Shown here in pieces: positions 19,258 through 28,072 of a stretch of 64,000 nt of DNA. The stretch covers positions 1 to 64,000 of the forward strand of contig NZ_PHSU01000028.1 in assembly GCF_002814235.1 (NCBI RefSeq), written 5' to 3'. Source of the DNA: Pseudomonas sp. QS1027 (GTDB lineage Bacteria > Pseudomonadota > Gammaproteobacteria > Pseudomonadales > Pseudomonadaceae). The stretch's first letter is position 1; each line of letters starts with the position of its first letter. Under the pieces are notes generated by a model, which was not told the DNA's origin, did no database searches, and saw nothing but the letters and a program-made list of their open reading frames with translations. The position numbers and the translations under genes are program-made.

Positions 19258-20145
19258 TCAACCCTGGCGACCCCAGCGGGCAACAAAACCGACGAACGCT
19301 TCGAGCTTGGGTACCGGTGTCCTGGAGCGCGGATAGACCATATGCACCGGCTTGGGCGCCGGGATGAAGGCCTCCAGCAAGCAGACCAGGCGACCCTCGG
19401 CGATCGCCGAAGCGAGCAGAAAATCCGGCTGCATCAGGATGCCGTTGCCGGCCAGCGCCGATTGCAGCAACACCTGCCCGTCATTGCTTTTCAGCACGGC
19501 TTTTTCCGGCCACGGGACCTCCTCCGTACCATCGCTCAACGGCCAGGCAAAGCGGTTGTGCCAGGAGGTGTGGGTGAGGATGCGATGGCGATGGAGGTCG
19601 GCGGGTTCACGCGGGGTGCCGTGCTGTTGCAGATAATCGGGCGATGCGCAGATCAGCATTTGATAAGGAGCCAAGGCCATCGACATCAGGTTGACATCGA
19701 CCCCCTCCGAGACCCGAAACGCCAGGTCGAAGGCGCGCTCCTGCAGGTCGATGATCTCATTGCCGAGGATCAGCTCGACCTGGATATCCTCGAAGGCACG
19801 CATGAACGCCGCCACCAGTGGCGCTACGAAGGAGACCCCGAGCGTCATCGGCGCGGTTATCCGCAGCAGGCCGCCGGGTTTGTCAGCGGAGGACTCCAGG
19901 CGGGCAAAGGCGGCATCAACCTGCTCAAGTGCCAACCTGGCCTCGTCATAGAACAGCCGGCCTTCGGCGGTCACCGTCTGGCGCCGGGTGGTGCGCTGGA
20001 TCAGGCGCACCTTGAGCACCTGCTCCAACTGCTGGACATGCCGTCCCACCATCACCGCCGACATCCCCAGCAGCGCCGCCGCCTCGGTAAAACTCCCCGC
20101 CTCCACCACGGCAACGAACACTTCCATTTGCCTGAGCTTGCTCAT
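19258..20145 (-). CDS. LysR-family regulator
   Basis: About 295 residues. The N-terminal winged helix (MEVFVAVVEAGSFTEAAALLGMSAVMVGRHVQQLE) is of the LysR type that is usually single-domain and represses or activates a divergent neighbour; the rest is the effector-binding domain. ATG 20145 has AAGG eight bases upstream; a GTG three codons earlier is possible. It is divergent from the D-cysteine desulfhydrase-like gene across 180 bases that contain a good palindrome, and is 168 bases upstream of ggt on the same strand. Either neighbour could be its target; both are sulfur amino-acid related, which is inference. Confidence 0.87.
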   Translation of the reverse strand: MSKLRQMEVFVAVVEAGSFTEAAALLGMSAVMVGRHVQQLEQVLKVRLIQRTTRRQTVTAEGRLFYDEARLALEQVDAAFARLESSADKPGGLLRITAPMTLGVSFVAPLVAAFMRAFEDIQVELILGNEIIDLQERAFDLAFRVSEGVDVNLMSMALAPYQMLICASPDYLQQHGTPREPADLHRHRILTHTSWHNRFAWPLSDGTEEVPWPEKAVLKSNDGQVLLQSALAGNGILMQPDFLLASAIAEGRLVCLLEAFIPAPKPVHMVYPRSRTPVPKLEAFVGFVARWGRQG

Positions 20146-20226
20146 CACTGCCACCTTCGGCCGGGCAAAAATACGCTCGCCATCATGCCTGGCCGCAACC
20201 GCAAGTCAATCAAGCGGACACCTTGT

Positions 20227-20253
20227 TGATTATTAACCCAAGGTTAGCAATCA
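20227..20253. promoter_or_regulatory. Imperfect palindrome, probable LysR operator
   Basis: TGATTATTAACC, a CAA spacer, and GGTTAGCAATCA form a 27-base dyad matching at 10 of 12 positions. It includes a T-N11-A-compatible core and sits between the divergent LysR gene and the desulfhydrase gene. Confidence 0.55.
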
Positions 20254-20325
20254 GCGAACGCAGGATGCCTTTATCCTCGCCCGGTCGGCCCCTACCCTGA
20301 ACGGCACACTCACGGGAGACCGACC

Positions 20326-21360
20326 ATGACCGCCTCGCTGGACAACACCCTCGCCACCTTCCCCCGCGCCCGACTGCTTGAAGGGCCGACTCCGATCCAG
20401 CGCGCGTATCGCCTAGAGCAGCATTTGGGGGCCGCGGCCAAGGGCGTCGGCCTGTATCTCAAGCGCGATGATTTCATGGCCCTTGGCGGCGGCGGCAACA
20501 AGTTGCGCAAGCTCGAGTTTCACCTCGGTGCGGCCCTGCACCAGCACATCGATACGGTCATCACCGTCGGCGGCGTGCAGTCCAATCATGCCCGGCTCAC
20601 CGCCGCTGCCGCCGCACGCCTGGGACTGGACTGCGAACTGGTGCTGACACAATCGGCAGCGGTTTCCGGCCTCGACTACGAATCCAACGGCAATCGGCTG
20701 CTCGATGAGTTGTTTGGCGCCAAATTGCATCTGTTGCCCGCTGGCGCCGACTCTCTGGCTGTCGCCAATCAACGGGCCGCACAGTTGCAGGAGGCCGGAC
20801 GCAAGGTCCTGGTGATCCCTGTCGGTGGCTCCACGGCACTGGGCAGCCTGGGGTACGTGAGTTGCGCCCGTGAAATCATCCAGCAGGCTGCGCAACTGGA
20901 GCTGTACTTCGAGCGGGTCTTCGTCGCTAACGGCAGTGCCGGTACCCATGCCGGGCTGGCCGCCGGTTTCGAGGTGCTGGGCCGGGGCGCGGCGCTGGTA
21001 AAGTCCTGGGCGGTGCTGGCCGAAGAAACCGTCTCGGCCGAGCGGACCTGGCAGTTGACCCGCGACACCCTCGACCTGCTGGGACATCCGCACGCATTGG
21101 AACGCGCATCGATACAGGTCGACGGCAGCCAACGCGGCTCCGCTTACGGCGTGCCCACCGAGGCCATGCTGGAAGCCGTGCGCCTGCTGGCCCGCAGCGA
21201 AGGGCTGCTGGTCGATCCGGTGTATTCCGGCAAGGCCCTGGCCGGGTTGCTCGCCGATCTGCGTGACGGCCGTTACCAGCCCGGCGACAACCTGCTGTTC
21301 GTGATGACTGGCGGCTCGCCGGGACTCTACGCCTATCGCGAGTCACTGCAGCAAGCTTGA
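20326..21360 (+). CDS. dcyD: D-cysteine desulfhydrase / ACC deaminase-family PLP enzyme
   Basis: A 344-residue fold-type II PLP enzyme. KRDDFMALGGGGNKLRKLEF places the Schiff-base lysine at residue 59, GGVQSNHARLT is the adjacent substrate-carboxylate loop, and GSAGTHAGLAAG binds the PLP phosphate. These match D-cysteine desulfhydrase (D-cysteine to pyruvate, sulfide and ammonia) and the related 1-aminocyclopropane-1-carboxylate deaminases. VPVGGSTALGSLGY and TGGSPGLYAY are also family-typical. The two activities cannot be separated safely by eye, although overall it looks more like DcyD. GGGAG precedes the ATG. It is divergent from a LysR regulator and convergent with another. Confidence 0.8.
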   Translation: MTASLDNTLATFPRARLLEGPTPIQRAYRLEQHLGAAAKGVGLYLKRDDFMALGGGGNKLRKLEFHLGAALHQHIDTVITVGGVQSNHARLTAAAAARLGLDCELVLTQSAAVSGLDYESNGNRLLDELFGAKLHLLPAGADSLAVANQRAAQLQEAGRKVLVIPVGGSTALGSLGYVSCAREIIQQAAQLELYFERVFVANGSAGTHAGLAAGFEVLGRGAALVKSWAVLAEETVSAERTWQLTRDTLDLLGHPHALERASIQVDGSQRGSAYGVPTEAMLEAVRLLARSEGLLVDPVYSGKALAGLLADLRDGRYQPGDNLLFVMTGGSPGLYAYRESLQQA

Positions 21361-21379
21361 AGCTGCCGTCAGAGCTGAC

Positions 21380-22273
21380 TCATCCTGCTCGCCCAGCAAC
21401 CTCCAGCGCCAACTCGGCAAAGTTGCGCGCCGCCACACTGGCCTGGGCCGGCAAGGCCACGCACACCGTGCACGGCGGCATATCGCGAATAATCGGAAAC
21501 GACAGCCCGGGACGCGCATAAAACCGCGCCGTCGAAGACGCTGTGATGCTGATCCCGCGTTCCGAGGCCACCGCCTGCAACTCGCTCTCGACCGTCGAGG
21601 CTTCGTGGATGACCGGCGCACTGCGACCGTCGCGATACGCATCAGCGGTCCAGTAACTGCGCCACACATTGCTACCCGGCGCGGCCACGATCGGATCATC
21701 GAGGATGTCGTGGATACTGACGGTTTCCTGCCCGGCCAACCGATGGGTGCTGGGCAGGCAGGCGACGCAATCTTCTTCCACCAGGGTGATCAGCTCGACA
21801 CCCGGCAACCCCAGGGGCGGACGCAGGATGGACACGTCCATACCCTCGGCGATACCGGCATGGGGTTCGGAAAAATCGAACTCCTTGACCAGCACCTTGA
21901 CCTGGGGAAAGCGCTTGGCGAACGAACTGAGAATGCGCGGCATCAGGTCGACCCCGGCACCGATCAGGAAACCGACCTTGAGCGACCCGCGTAGCCCCAC
22001 CGCATGATCGCTGGCGGTCTGGGCCATCTGCGCCAGCTTGGCAAGAATCTCCAGCGCCTGCGGCAACAGCGCCAACCCGGCTTCGGTCAGGGCGACCTTG
22101 CGGGTATTGCGCTCGAACAGCGGCACATCCAGCAGCGCCTCGAACTGCCGGATCGTCTGGGACAACGCCGGCTGGGAGACATGCAGACGGGTCGCCGCGC
22201 GGACAAAACTCAGCTCCTCGCCGACCATCACGAAAGCCCGCAACTGGCGAATATCCACCCCGTTGATCAACAT
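21380..22273 (-). CDS. LysR-family regulator
   Basis: A 297-residue LysR protein with the DNA-binding domain at 6-65 (IRQLRAFVMVGEELSFVRAA, ... SQPALSQTIRQFE) and an effector domain containing RGSLKVGFLIGAG and the usual periplasmic-binding-protein-like fold. GGGAGGG lies seven bases before the ATG. It is divergent from the aminotransferase/permease pair with about 200 bases between, so it most likely controls that pair. Confidence 0.88.
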   Translation of the reverse strand: MLINGVDIRQLRAFVMVGEELSFVRAATRLHVSQPALSQTIRQFEALLDVPLFERNTRKVALTEAGLALLPQALEILAKLAQMAQTASDHAVGLRGSLKVGFLIGAGVDLMPRILSSFAKRFPQVKVLVKEFDFSEPHAGIAEGMDVSILRPPLGLPGVELITLVEEDCVACLPSTHRLAGQETVSIHDILDDPIVAAPGSNVWRSYWTADAYRDGRSAPVIHEASTVESELQAVASERGISITASSTARFYARPGLSFPIIRDMPPCTVCVALPAQASVAARNFAELALEVAGRAG

Positions 22274-22322
22274 CTGCCGCCCTCCCGTTCTTCGACGAAA
22301 TCCGCGTCGATCATGCCACGAC

Positions 22323-22342
22323 TTATAAGCCAGGCCAAATAA
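22323..22342. promoter_or_regulatory. Possible LysR operator
   Basis: TTATAAGCC and GGCCAAATAA form a short imperfect dyad around an A, in the divergent control region 50 bases before the LysR start. Found by eye only. Confidence 0.35.
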
Positions 22343-22471
22343 TCAACGGCCCATCGGTCTTTCTAAAGCCCAGGGCCCCGGCGCTAGTATCGATCCAGCT
22401 CGATGCAGGCGAGCCACAAAACCAGTCACTGCAAAACCACGAACACTGCCCCGAACAAAAGAGATAAGCAG

Positions 22472-23767
22472 ATGAATGACGTGATGAAATCCCCCGAGAA
22501 CCTTTCCCCGACAGCGGCGGCGCATCCCGCCGACAAGATCAACCTGGTCAAGGCCCGCGGCTCCCTGGTCTGGGACGACCAGGGCCGGGAATATATCGAC
22601 TGCACCGCCCAGGCCTGGTCCAACAACCTGGGGGCCAACGACCCGCGGGTGGTGGAAGCGGCCATTGCGCAACTGCGCGACATGACCCATATCCGCCCCA
22701 ACTTCGGCTCCCTGGCCCATACCCGGCTGGTGTCCAAGTTGCGTGAAGTCTCCCCCGCCACGCTGAACCAGATGGGCTTCGCCCTGCATGGCAGCCTGGC
22801 CGGCGAGATGGCGATGAAACTGGCCTTCAAGAACCGTCCCGGCGCGCAGAACCTGATCGTCCTGCAGGACGGCTACCACGGCCGCTCTCTGGCTACCCTC
22901 GGTGCCAGCTGGCCGCACCCGAACAACCCGTTCCTGCCGATCCAGCCGCGCTTTACCCGCGTGCCCCATCCCAACCCCTATCGCACGCGCCTGGGCATGG
23001 ACCCGGAAATGGAGTCGCAACTGTGCCTGGGGCTGCTGGAGGAAACCATCCTCAAGGGTGTCGACGGCGGCGTAGCGGCGGTGATGATGGAGCCGATCCA
23101 GGGCAACGGTGGGCATATCGAATTTCCGCGCTCTTACTACAAGGGCGTACGTGAGCTCTGCGACCGCCTCGGCGTGCTGTTGATCTTCGATGAAGTGCAG
23201 ACCGGTTTCGGCCGCATGGGCACCATGTGGGCGGCGGATTACTACGACGTGGTGCCGGACATCATCGTCTTCGGCAAGGGCGTGGGCGGCGGTTTCCCAC
23301 TGGCGGGGATCCTGGCCAACGATCAACTGAAGTGGTTCGACGAAGGCGAGGAAGCCCTGACCTTCGGCCACTTCCCGGTGTCGCTGGCCGCCGGTTACGC
23401 GGCGGTGCAAGCGATTGTCAGCGACGGCCTGTGCGAGAAGGCCCGGCTGGCCGGTGAATACACCACCGAACGCCTGCTGGAGATGCAGCAGCGCCACCCG
23501 TTGATCGGCGACGTCCGCTGCCCGGGGCTGATGGCCTCGATCGAGCTGGTCAAGGACCGCACCACCAAGGAGCCGGCCTGCCGTGAATCCCACGAGGTCT
23601 ATCGCCTGGGCGTGGAGCGTGGCGTATTGTTCGGGGAAAGCCGTTACGCCGGGCTCGGCAACCTGATCAAGGTCAAGCCGCCGCTGGACATCGAACGCCC
23701 GTTGCTGGCCAAAGCCCTCGACGTACTGGACGAAGTCCTGGGCATCATCGAGGAGCAAGGGGCATGA
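22472..23767 (+). CDS. Class III PLP-dependent aminotransferase
   Basis: A 431-residue omega-aminotransferase-type enzyme. MEPIQGNGGHIEFP, LLIFDEVQTGFGRMG and FGKGVGGGFPLAG are the class III signatures; the PLP lysine is residue 269. The family transaminates amines, omega-amino acids or D-amino acids with pyruvate or 2-oxoglutarate as acceptor. The ATG at 22472 starts a family-like N-terminus; the frame is open about 70 bases further upstream without a better site. It overlaps the APC permease by four bases (ATGA), so the permease very likely imports its substrate. The substrate cannot be named from sequence. Confidence 0.9.
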   Translation: MNDVMKSPENLSPTAAAHPADKINLVKARGSLVWDDQGREYIDCTAQAWSNNLGANDPRVVEAAIAQLRDMTHIRPNFGSLAHTRLVSKLREVSPATLNQMGFALHGSLAGEMAMKLAFKNRPGAQNLIVLQDGYHGRSLATLGASWPHPNNPFLPIQPRFTRVPHPNPYRTRLGMDPEMESQLCLGLLEETILKGVDGGVAAVMMEPIQGNGGHIEFPRSYYKGVRELCDRLGVLLIFDEVQTGFGRMGTMWAADYYDVVPDIIVFGKGVGGGFPLAGILANDQLKWFDEGEEALTFGHFPVSLAAGYAAVQAIVSDGLCEKARLAGEYTTERLLEMQQRHPLIGDVRCPGLMASIELVKDRTTKEPACRESHEVYRLGVERGVLFGESRYAGLGNLIKVKPPLDIERPLLAKALDVLDEVLGIIEEQGA

Positions 23768-25272
23768 GCACAGTCCTTGAAAGCAAGCGTCCGCTGAGCG
23801 CTGCCGAACCCACCGGGAGCGGACTGTCCAGCGACGATGCCGACCTCGCCAACCTCGGCTACGAGCAGAAGATGCACCGCACCATGAGTGCGTTCACCTC
23901 CTTTGCCCTGGCCTTTTCCATGGTCTCGATCAACACCGGCGTGGTCACGCTGTTCGCCGATCCCTTCAACCGGGTCGGCGGTATCGGCATCCTGCTCTGG
24001 TTGCTGGTGATTCCGCTGGTGTGCTGCATCGTCATGGTCTACTGCCATCTGGCCGGGCGCATTCCGCTGACCGGCTACGCCTACCAGTGGTCCAGCCGCC
24101 TGGCCGGCAATCACTTCGGCTGGTTTACCGGCTGGGTGGCGTTCATCTCCTTTGTCGCAGGGACGGCGGCCACCGCGGCGGCCATCGGTACGGTGTTCGC
24201 CCCGGAGATCTGGGCCAACCCGACCCAGGGGCAGATCCAGGGCCTGAGCATCGGCGCGACGCTGGTGGTGGGGTTGCTGAATATCTGCGGTATCCGGCTG
24301 GCGACGCGGATCAACGATATCGGCGCGATGATCGAGATCGTCGGCACGGTGCTGCTGGCGGTGGCCTTGTTCCTCGGGGTGTTTTTCTTCTTCGAGCACA
24401 CCCAGGGCGTGGCGATCCTGACGTCGGCGGCGCCGGTCAGCGGTGGCGAGATCAGCTTTGCCACCCTGGCCCTGGCGACCTTGTTGCCGGTCTCGGTGCT
24501 GCTGGGCTGGGAAGGCGCGGCGGACCTCTCGGAAGAGACCAAGGACCCACGCCGGGCCGCGCCCAGGGCGATGATCCGCGCGGTAATGGTGTCCAGCGTG
24601 CTGGGCTTCGCGGTCTTTGCCCTGCTGAGCATCGCGATACCCGGCTCGGTGGGCGACCTGCTCAAGCAGTCGGAAAACCCGGTGATCAACATTGTCCGCC
24701 TGCAACTGGGCAACGCCGCCGGCAGCGTGATGATCGTGATTGCCTTCGCTTCGATCCTGGCCTGCCTGATCGCCAATATGGCGGTGGCCACACGCATGAC
24801 CTTCGCCCTGTCGCGGGACAATATGCTGCCGGGGTCCAAGGTCCTGGCACGGATCAACCCGCACTTTGGCACACCGGTGGCTTCCATCGTGCTGATCACC
24901 GCCATTGCCGTACTGTTGAACCTGGCCAGCGGCGGTTTTGTCACGGCGATCTACTCGATGGTCGGGCTGACCTACTACTGCACCTACCTGCTGACCCTGA
25001 TCGCGGCTTACCTGGCGTACCGGAACGGTCGGATGCCGGACGCACCGAACGGGGTGTTCAGCCTCGGGCGCTGGTTGCTGCCGATGATCGTGCTGGGCGG
25101 GCTGTGGGCACTGGCGGTGATCCTGACGCTGAGCGTGCCGGAGGAAAGCCATACCGGGGCGATCACCACCGGGATTACCCTGGCGGTGGGCGCGCTGTGG
25201 TGGGTGGTTTCGTTGCGCGGCAGATTGAATGCCGGCACGGCCGGGCCGAGCACCCGGCGGCTGGGCAAGTAG
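23764..25272 (+). CDS. APC-superfamily amino acid/amine permease
   Basis: A 502-residue inner-membrane transporter with twelve predicted hydrophobic segments. After a soluble N-terminus, FALAFSMVSINTGVVTLF holds the unwound TM1 region. GRIPLTGYAYQWSSRLAG and GWEGAADLSEETKDPRRAAP, the conserved APC loop between TM6 and TM8 segments, identify the amino acid-polyamine-organocation family and resemble GabP-type carriers. It is translationally coupled to the upstream aminotransferase and ends 18 bases before a terminator shared with the MATE gene. Confidence 0.9.
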   Translation: MSTVLESKRPLSAAEPTGSGLSSDDADLANLGYEQKMHRTMSAFTSFALAFSMVSINTGVVTLFADPFNRVGGIGILLWLLVIPLVCCIVMVYCHLAGRIPLTGYAYQWSSRLAGNHFGWFTGWVAFISFVAGTAATAAAIGTVFAPEIWANPTQGQIQGLSIGATLVVGLLNICGIRLATRINDIGAMIEIVGTVLLAVALFLGVFFFFEHTQGVAILTSAAPVSGGEISFATLALATLLPVSVLLGWEGAADLSEETKDPRRAAPRAMIRAVMVSSVLGFAVFALLSIAIPGSVGDLLKQSENPVINIVRLQLGNAAGSVMIVIAFASILACLIANMAVATRMTFALSRDNMLPGSKVLARINPHFGTPVASIVLITAIAVLLNLASGGFVTAIYSMVGLTYYCTYLLTLIAAYLAYRNGRMPDAPNGVFSLGRWLLPMIVLGGLWALAVILTLSVPEESHTGAITTGITLAVGALWWVVSLRGRLNAGTAGPSTRRLGK

Positions 25273-25290
25273 CGCTGGTTTGATAAGTGA

Positions 25291-25312
25291 CAAGGCCCCA
25301 TAAGGGGCCTTG
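25291..25312. terminator. Bidirectional rho-independent terminator
   Basis: A perfect nine-base-pair stem CAAGGCCCC / GGGGCCTTG closes an ATAA loop between the convergent permease and MATE genes. Confidence 0.8.
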
Positions 25313-25357
25313 TTCATCGGTTCGAAAACGCCCCGCGTCGCGAGCACGGGGGCACTG

Positions 25358-26713
25358 TCAAATCAACCGCTCGATCCGTTTGTGTCGCCATACGACCTTG
25401 TAGTACCCGGTCTGCAAAATCAGCATGCAGATGTAGGCCACCGGAAACGCCATCCAGACCCCTTCCAACCCGAAACGCACATCGAGCAGGTAAGCCATCG
25501 GCAACTCCACCCCGACGATGCAGAAAATCGAGATGATCATCGGCGCCAACACCGTACCGCTGGCCCGCATGATGCCACCCACCACCGCCTGGAAACCGAA
25601 CACCAGGACACTCCAGAGCATGATGTGCAACAGATGCTCGGCCTGGGCGCGGGTCAGCGGGTCGGTGATGAACAGGCCCAGCAACCAGTGGGACAATCCA
25701 TACACCAGGACAATCAGTGCACCGGTCAGGCAGGCGTTGATCATCAGGCCCGTGCGCAGGATCGGCCCCAGGCGCTCCAGGCGCCCCGCACCAATGGCCT
25801 GGGCCCCGAGAATCGACGCGGTAATGGCAATCGACAGCGCCGGGAACTGCACGTAGTTGACGATCTGGGTCACCGCGCCATACGCCGCCGTCGCCTGGGA
25901 ACCGTGATGGTTGACCAGGGACAGGATCACCAGCTCGGACAGCGACAACACCACCATCTGCAAACCCGTGGGCAAGCCGATTTTCAGGACTTTGCTCAAG
26001 ATACTCCAATCCAGGCGCATCGCCATCAGCAACGCCCGGTCCGGGGCCATGACACTGGCTTTATGCCGCAGGCGCAAGGCCAGGAAGAGCATCGCCAGCG
26101 CCGTGCCCACCAACCCCGCCACGGCCGCGCTCTGGATGCCGATCTGCGGCAGGCCGAGCCAGCCGCGAATCAGCGCCGGGGTCAGGAACAGGCCGGTGCC
26201 GGTGGAGACCGCCAGCGCCATCAGCGGCGACAGCGTATCGCTGATGCCCCGCAGCAACTGGGTGAAAAGCACGAAAACCAGCAACAGCGGCATGATCAGC
26301 ATCATCACCTGGGCATAGCCGACGGCGTCGTCAAGCACATCGGCGGGCGTGCCCAGGCCGATCAGCGCCGGGCGTGCAAATACGCTGCCGAGCAACGCCG
26401 CGACCACGCCGATCAGGGCGCCCAGGGCCAGCGTCGTACCGGCCACCGCCTTGACCGCGTCCAGTTCACGGGCGCCCCAGGCCTGCCCGATCAACACCGA
26501 GGCCCCGGCCCCCAGCCCGATAATCAGGGCAATAAAGAAGAACATGATCGGGAACATCCCCGCCACCGAGGCCAGGGCCTGGGTGCCGAGCATCTGGCCG
26601 ATATAAATGCTGTTGAGGGTGCCGGCGAGCGACTGGAGGAAGTTGGAAAGCACCATCGGTGCCAGAAAAACCAGATAAAGCCGCCAGAGCGGGGGCTGGG
26701 CATTTTTTTGCAT
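25358..26713 (-). CDS. MATE-family efflux transporter
   Basis: A 451-residue multidrug and toxic compound extrusion protein with twelve hydrophobic segments in two pseudo-symmetric halves. The N-terminal helix (APMVLSNFLQSLAGTLNSIY), the IGQAWGA loop and, in the second half, GLPTGLQMVVLSLSELV and ASILGAQAIGAGR are typical of the family, which exports cationic or aromatic compounds by proton or sodium antiport. It is 87 bases downstream of the lipoprotein gene on the same strand; co-transcription is possible but not shown. Confidence 0.92.
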   Translation of the reverse strand: MQKNAQPPLWRLYLVFLAPMVLSNFLQSLAGTLNSIYIGQMLGTQALASVAGMFPIMFFFIALIIGLGAGASVLIGQAWGARELDAVKAVAGTTLALGALIGVVAALLGSVFARPALIGLGTPADVLDDAVGYAQVMMLIMPLLLVFVLFTQLLRGISDTLSPLMALAVSTGTGLFLTPALIRGWLGLPQIGIQSAAVAGLVGTALAMLFLALRLRHKASVMAPDRALLMAMRLDWSILSKVLKIGLPTGLQMVVLSLSELVILSLVNHHGSQATAAYGAVTQIVNYVQFPALSIAITASILGAQAIGAGRLERLGPILRTGLMINACLTGALIVLVYGLSHWLLGLFITDPLTRAQAEHLLHIMLWSVLVFGFQAVVGGIMRASGTVLAPMIISIFCIVGVELPMAYLLDVRFGLEGVWMAFPVAYICMLILQTGYYKVVWRHKRIERLI

Positions 26714-26800
26714 GAAGGGGTCGAGTTCCGAATGATGGCATCTGCGTGCTCGCCGACTCTACCTTATAGAGACGCCCGTGTTGAGCTTTCATCGCCTTGA

Positions 26801-27835
26801 TCAAGGATGCGGCGTCACTTTCGCCGGCGGCTCGACCAGCACCCGCTGTTCCACCGCCGTAGTCAGATACCCCTCTATCTGGGCCGCCAGGTAGTGAGTC
26901 GTGGCCGTCACCCCACCGCTCGGGTCCGACACCAGCTTGAGCCATGCCTTGTCGAAGGCCTCCCCCAGGATCTTGCGAATCCGCACCCGGGTATCCGGCT
27001 GCTCATGCTCGTGGACGATCGCGCGAATACCCGCCACCCCGAGGGAAATCATCGCCCCGGCGACCCGCCCGACCGCCGTCGCGACGGCGCCGGCCACCCC
27101 GCGACTGGTGAACTCGGACTGAAGCTTCTCGCTGGTCTGCTGGGCGACCGAATTGATCCCCGCACTCGATGTTCCGTCATTTGCGCCTCCGGCCAGGTGA
27201 GTACGCGCGTTCAAGGCGATATAAGCCGGCAACTGACTCAATGGCGCGGCATGTAACGCTTGATAGAGTGAGGCGTTGCGGGTGGCGGGCGGGGCCAGGG
27301 AGATCGCCGGAATCTGATTGATATGCCGGTCGAGCTGGTCCGCCGGTACGCCATACCGCTGGGCGATGACCGTCAGCTGTTTGCCCATCTGCTCGAGATA
27401 AAACTGCGCCGCCTGATCCATGATCGAGTCGGGATCGATCTCCACTGCCACCGGAGCCAGCACCCGCGCGCGATATTGCTCCTGCAGGTAACTCGCCAGG
27501 CGCTTGGCCGACGGGTTCTGCTCGCCCTGGTCATTGAGCCGATACCAACCGACCTTGATCGACAACCACTCCTGGGTCCAGTAACCGTCGAACCAGGGGA
27601 TGAATTTTTCGTCAGTCTGCTGATAGATCAGCGTACGCCAATACTCCATGGTGTCGCGCGCCCAGGTGTCGGCTTGCACGGTGGCTTGCTCGGAAGCCTG
27701 GATCAGATCGACATCGACTTGCTGCCAGACCTGCGGCGAAACCACGATCGCCGCCGCTACCCCAGGACCGCGCTCATGGCCGGCGCACGCGGCCAGCAGC
27801 ACCACCAAGGCAACAACCAGCACACGCGGGCTCAA
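26801..27835 (-). CDS. Predicted lipoprotein of unknown function
   Basis: About 344 residues. The start is taken as TTG 27835, with GGGAG nine bases upstream, giving MSPRVLVVALVVLLAACAG: a short hydrophobic signal and a lipobox (LAAC), so it should be lipidated at that cysteine. The frame extends about 260 bases further upstream without family-like sequence. The mature part is mostly alpha-helical and acidic to neutral (VDVDLIQASEQATVQADTWARDTMEYW). A Gly/Ala-rich hydrophobic segment near residues 255-280 (GVAGAVATAVGRVAGAMISLGVAG) could insert in a membrane. I do not recognise the family. Confidence 0.72.
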   Translation of the reverse strand: MSPRVLVVALVVLLAACAGHERGPGVAAAIVVSPQVWQQVDVDLIQASEQATVQADTWARDTMEYWRTLIYQQTDEKFIPWFDGYWTQEWLSIKVGWYRLNDQGEQNPSAKRLASYLQEQYRARVLAPVAVEIDPDSIMDQAAQFYLEQMGKQLTVIAQRYGVPADQLDRHINQIPAISLAPPATRNASLYQALHAAPLSQLPAYIALNARTHLAGGANDGTSSAGINSVAQQTSEKLQSEFTSRGVAGAVATAVGRVAGAMISLGVAGIRAIVHEHEQPDTRVRIRKILGEAFDKAWLKLVSDPSGGVTATTHYLAAQIEGYLTTAVEQRVLVEPPAKVTPHP

Positions 27836-28072
27836 GGTCGCAACTCCCGAAAACCGGCTCAGGCGCGGACGTGCCGCCGGTATCACCTGCCTTGAGTATA
27901 GGTCGTGAACCTGTCGGCCCGAGCGCTTGCCGAACTTGACCTGGCAAGCATGGGTACAGGCAGGTATCAAAAAAGTTACCCAACGGAGAAACGCCTGAAA
28001 CCTGGCCCCTTGCAGAATGCGCCCACGCCTGAACGCCCAGGCACTCACATCAGCCCATGAGCGAGGCTTTCC

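Noticed and set aside
25314-26009. Minus-strand frame overlapping the MATE gene, with membrane-protein-like composition
   Set aside because: It lies in a different frame of the same strand inside a well-supported MATE gene and lacks a start signal.
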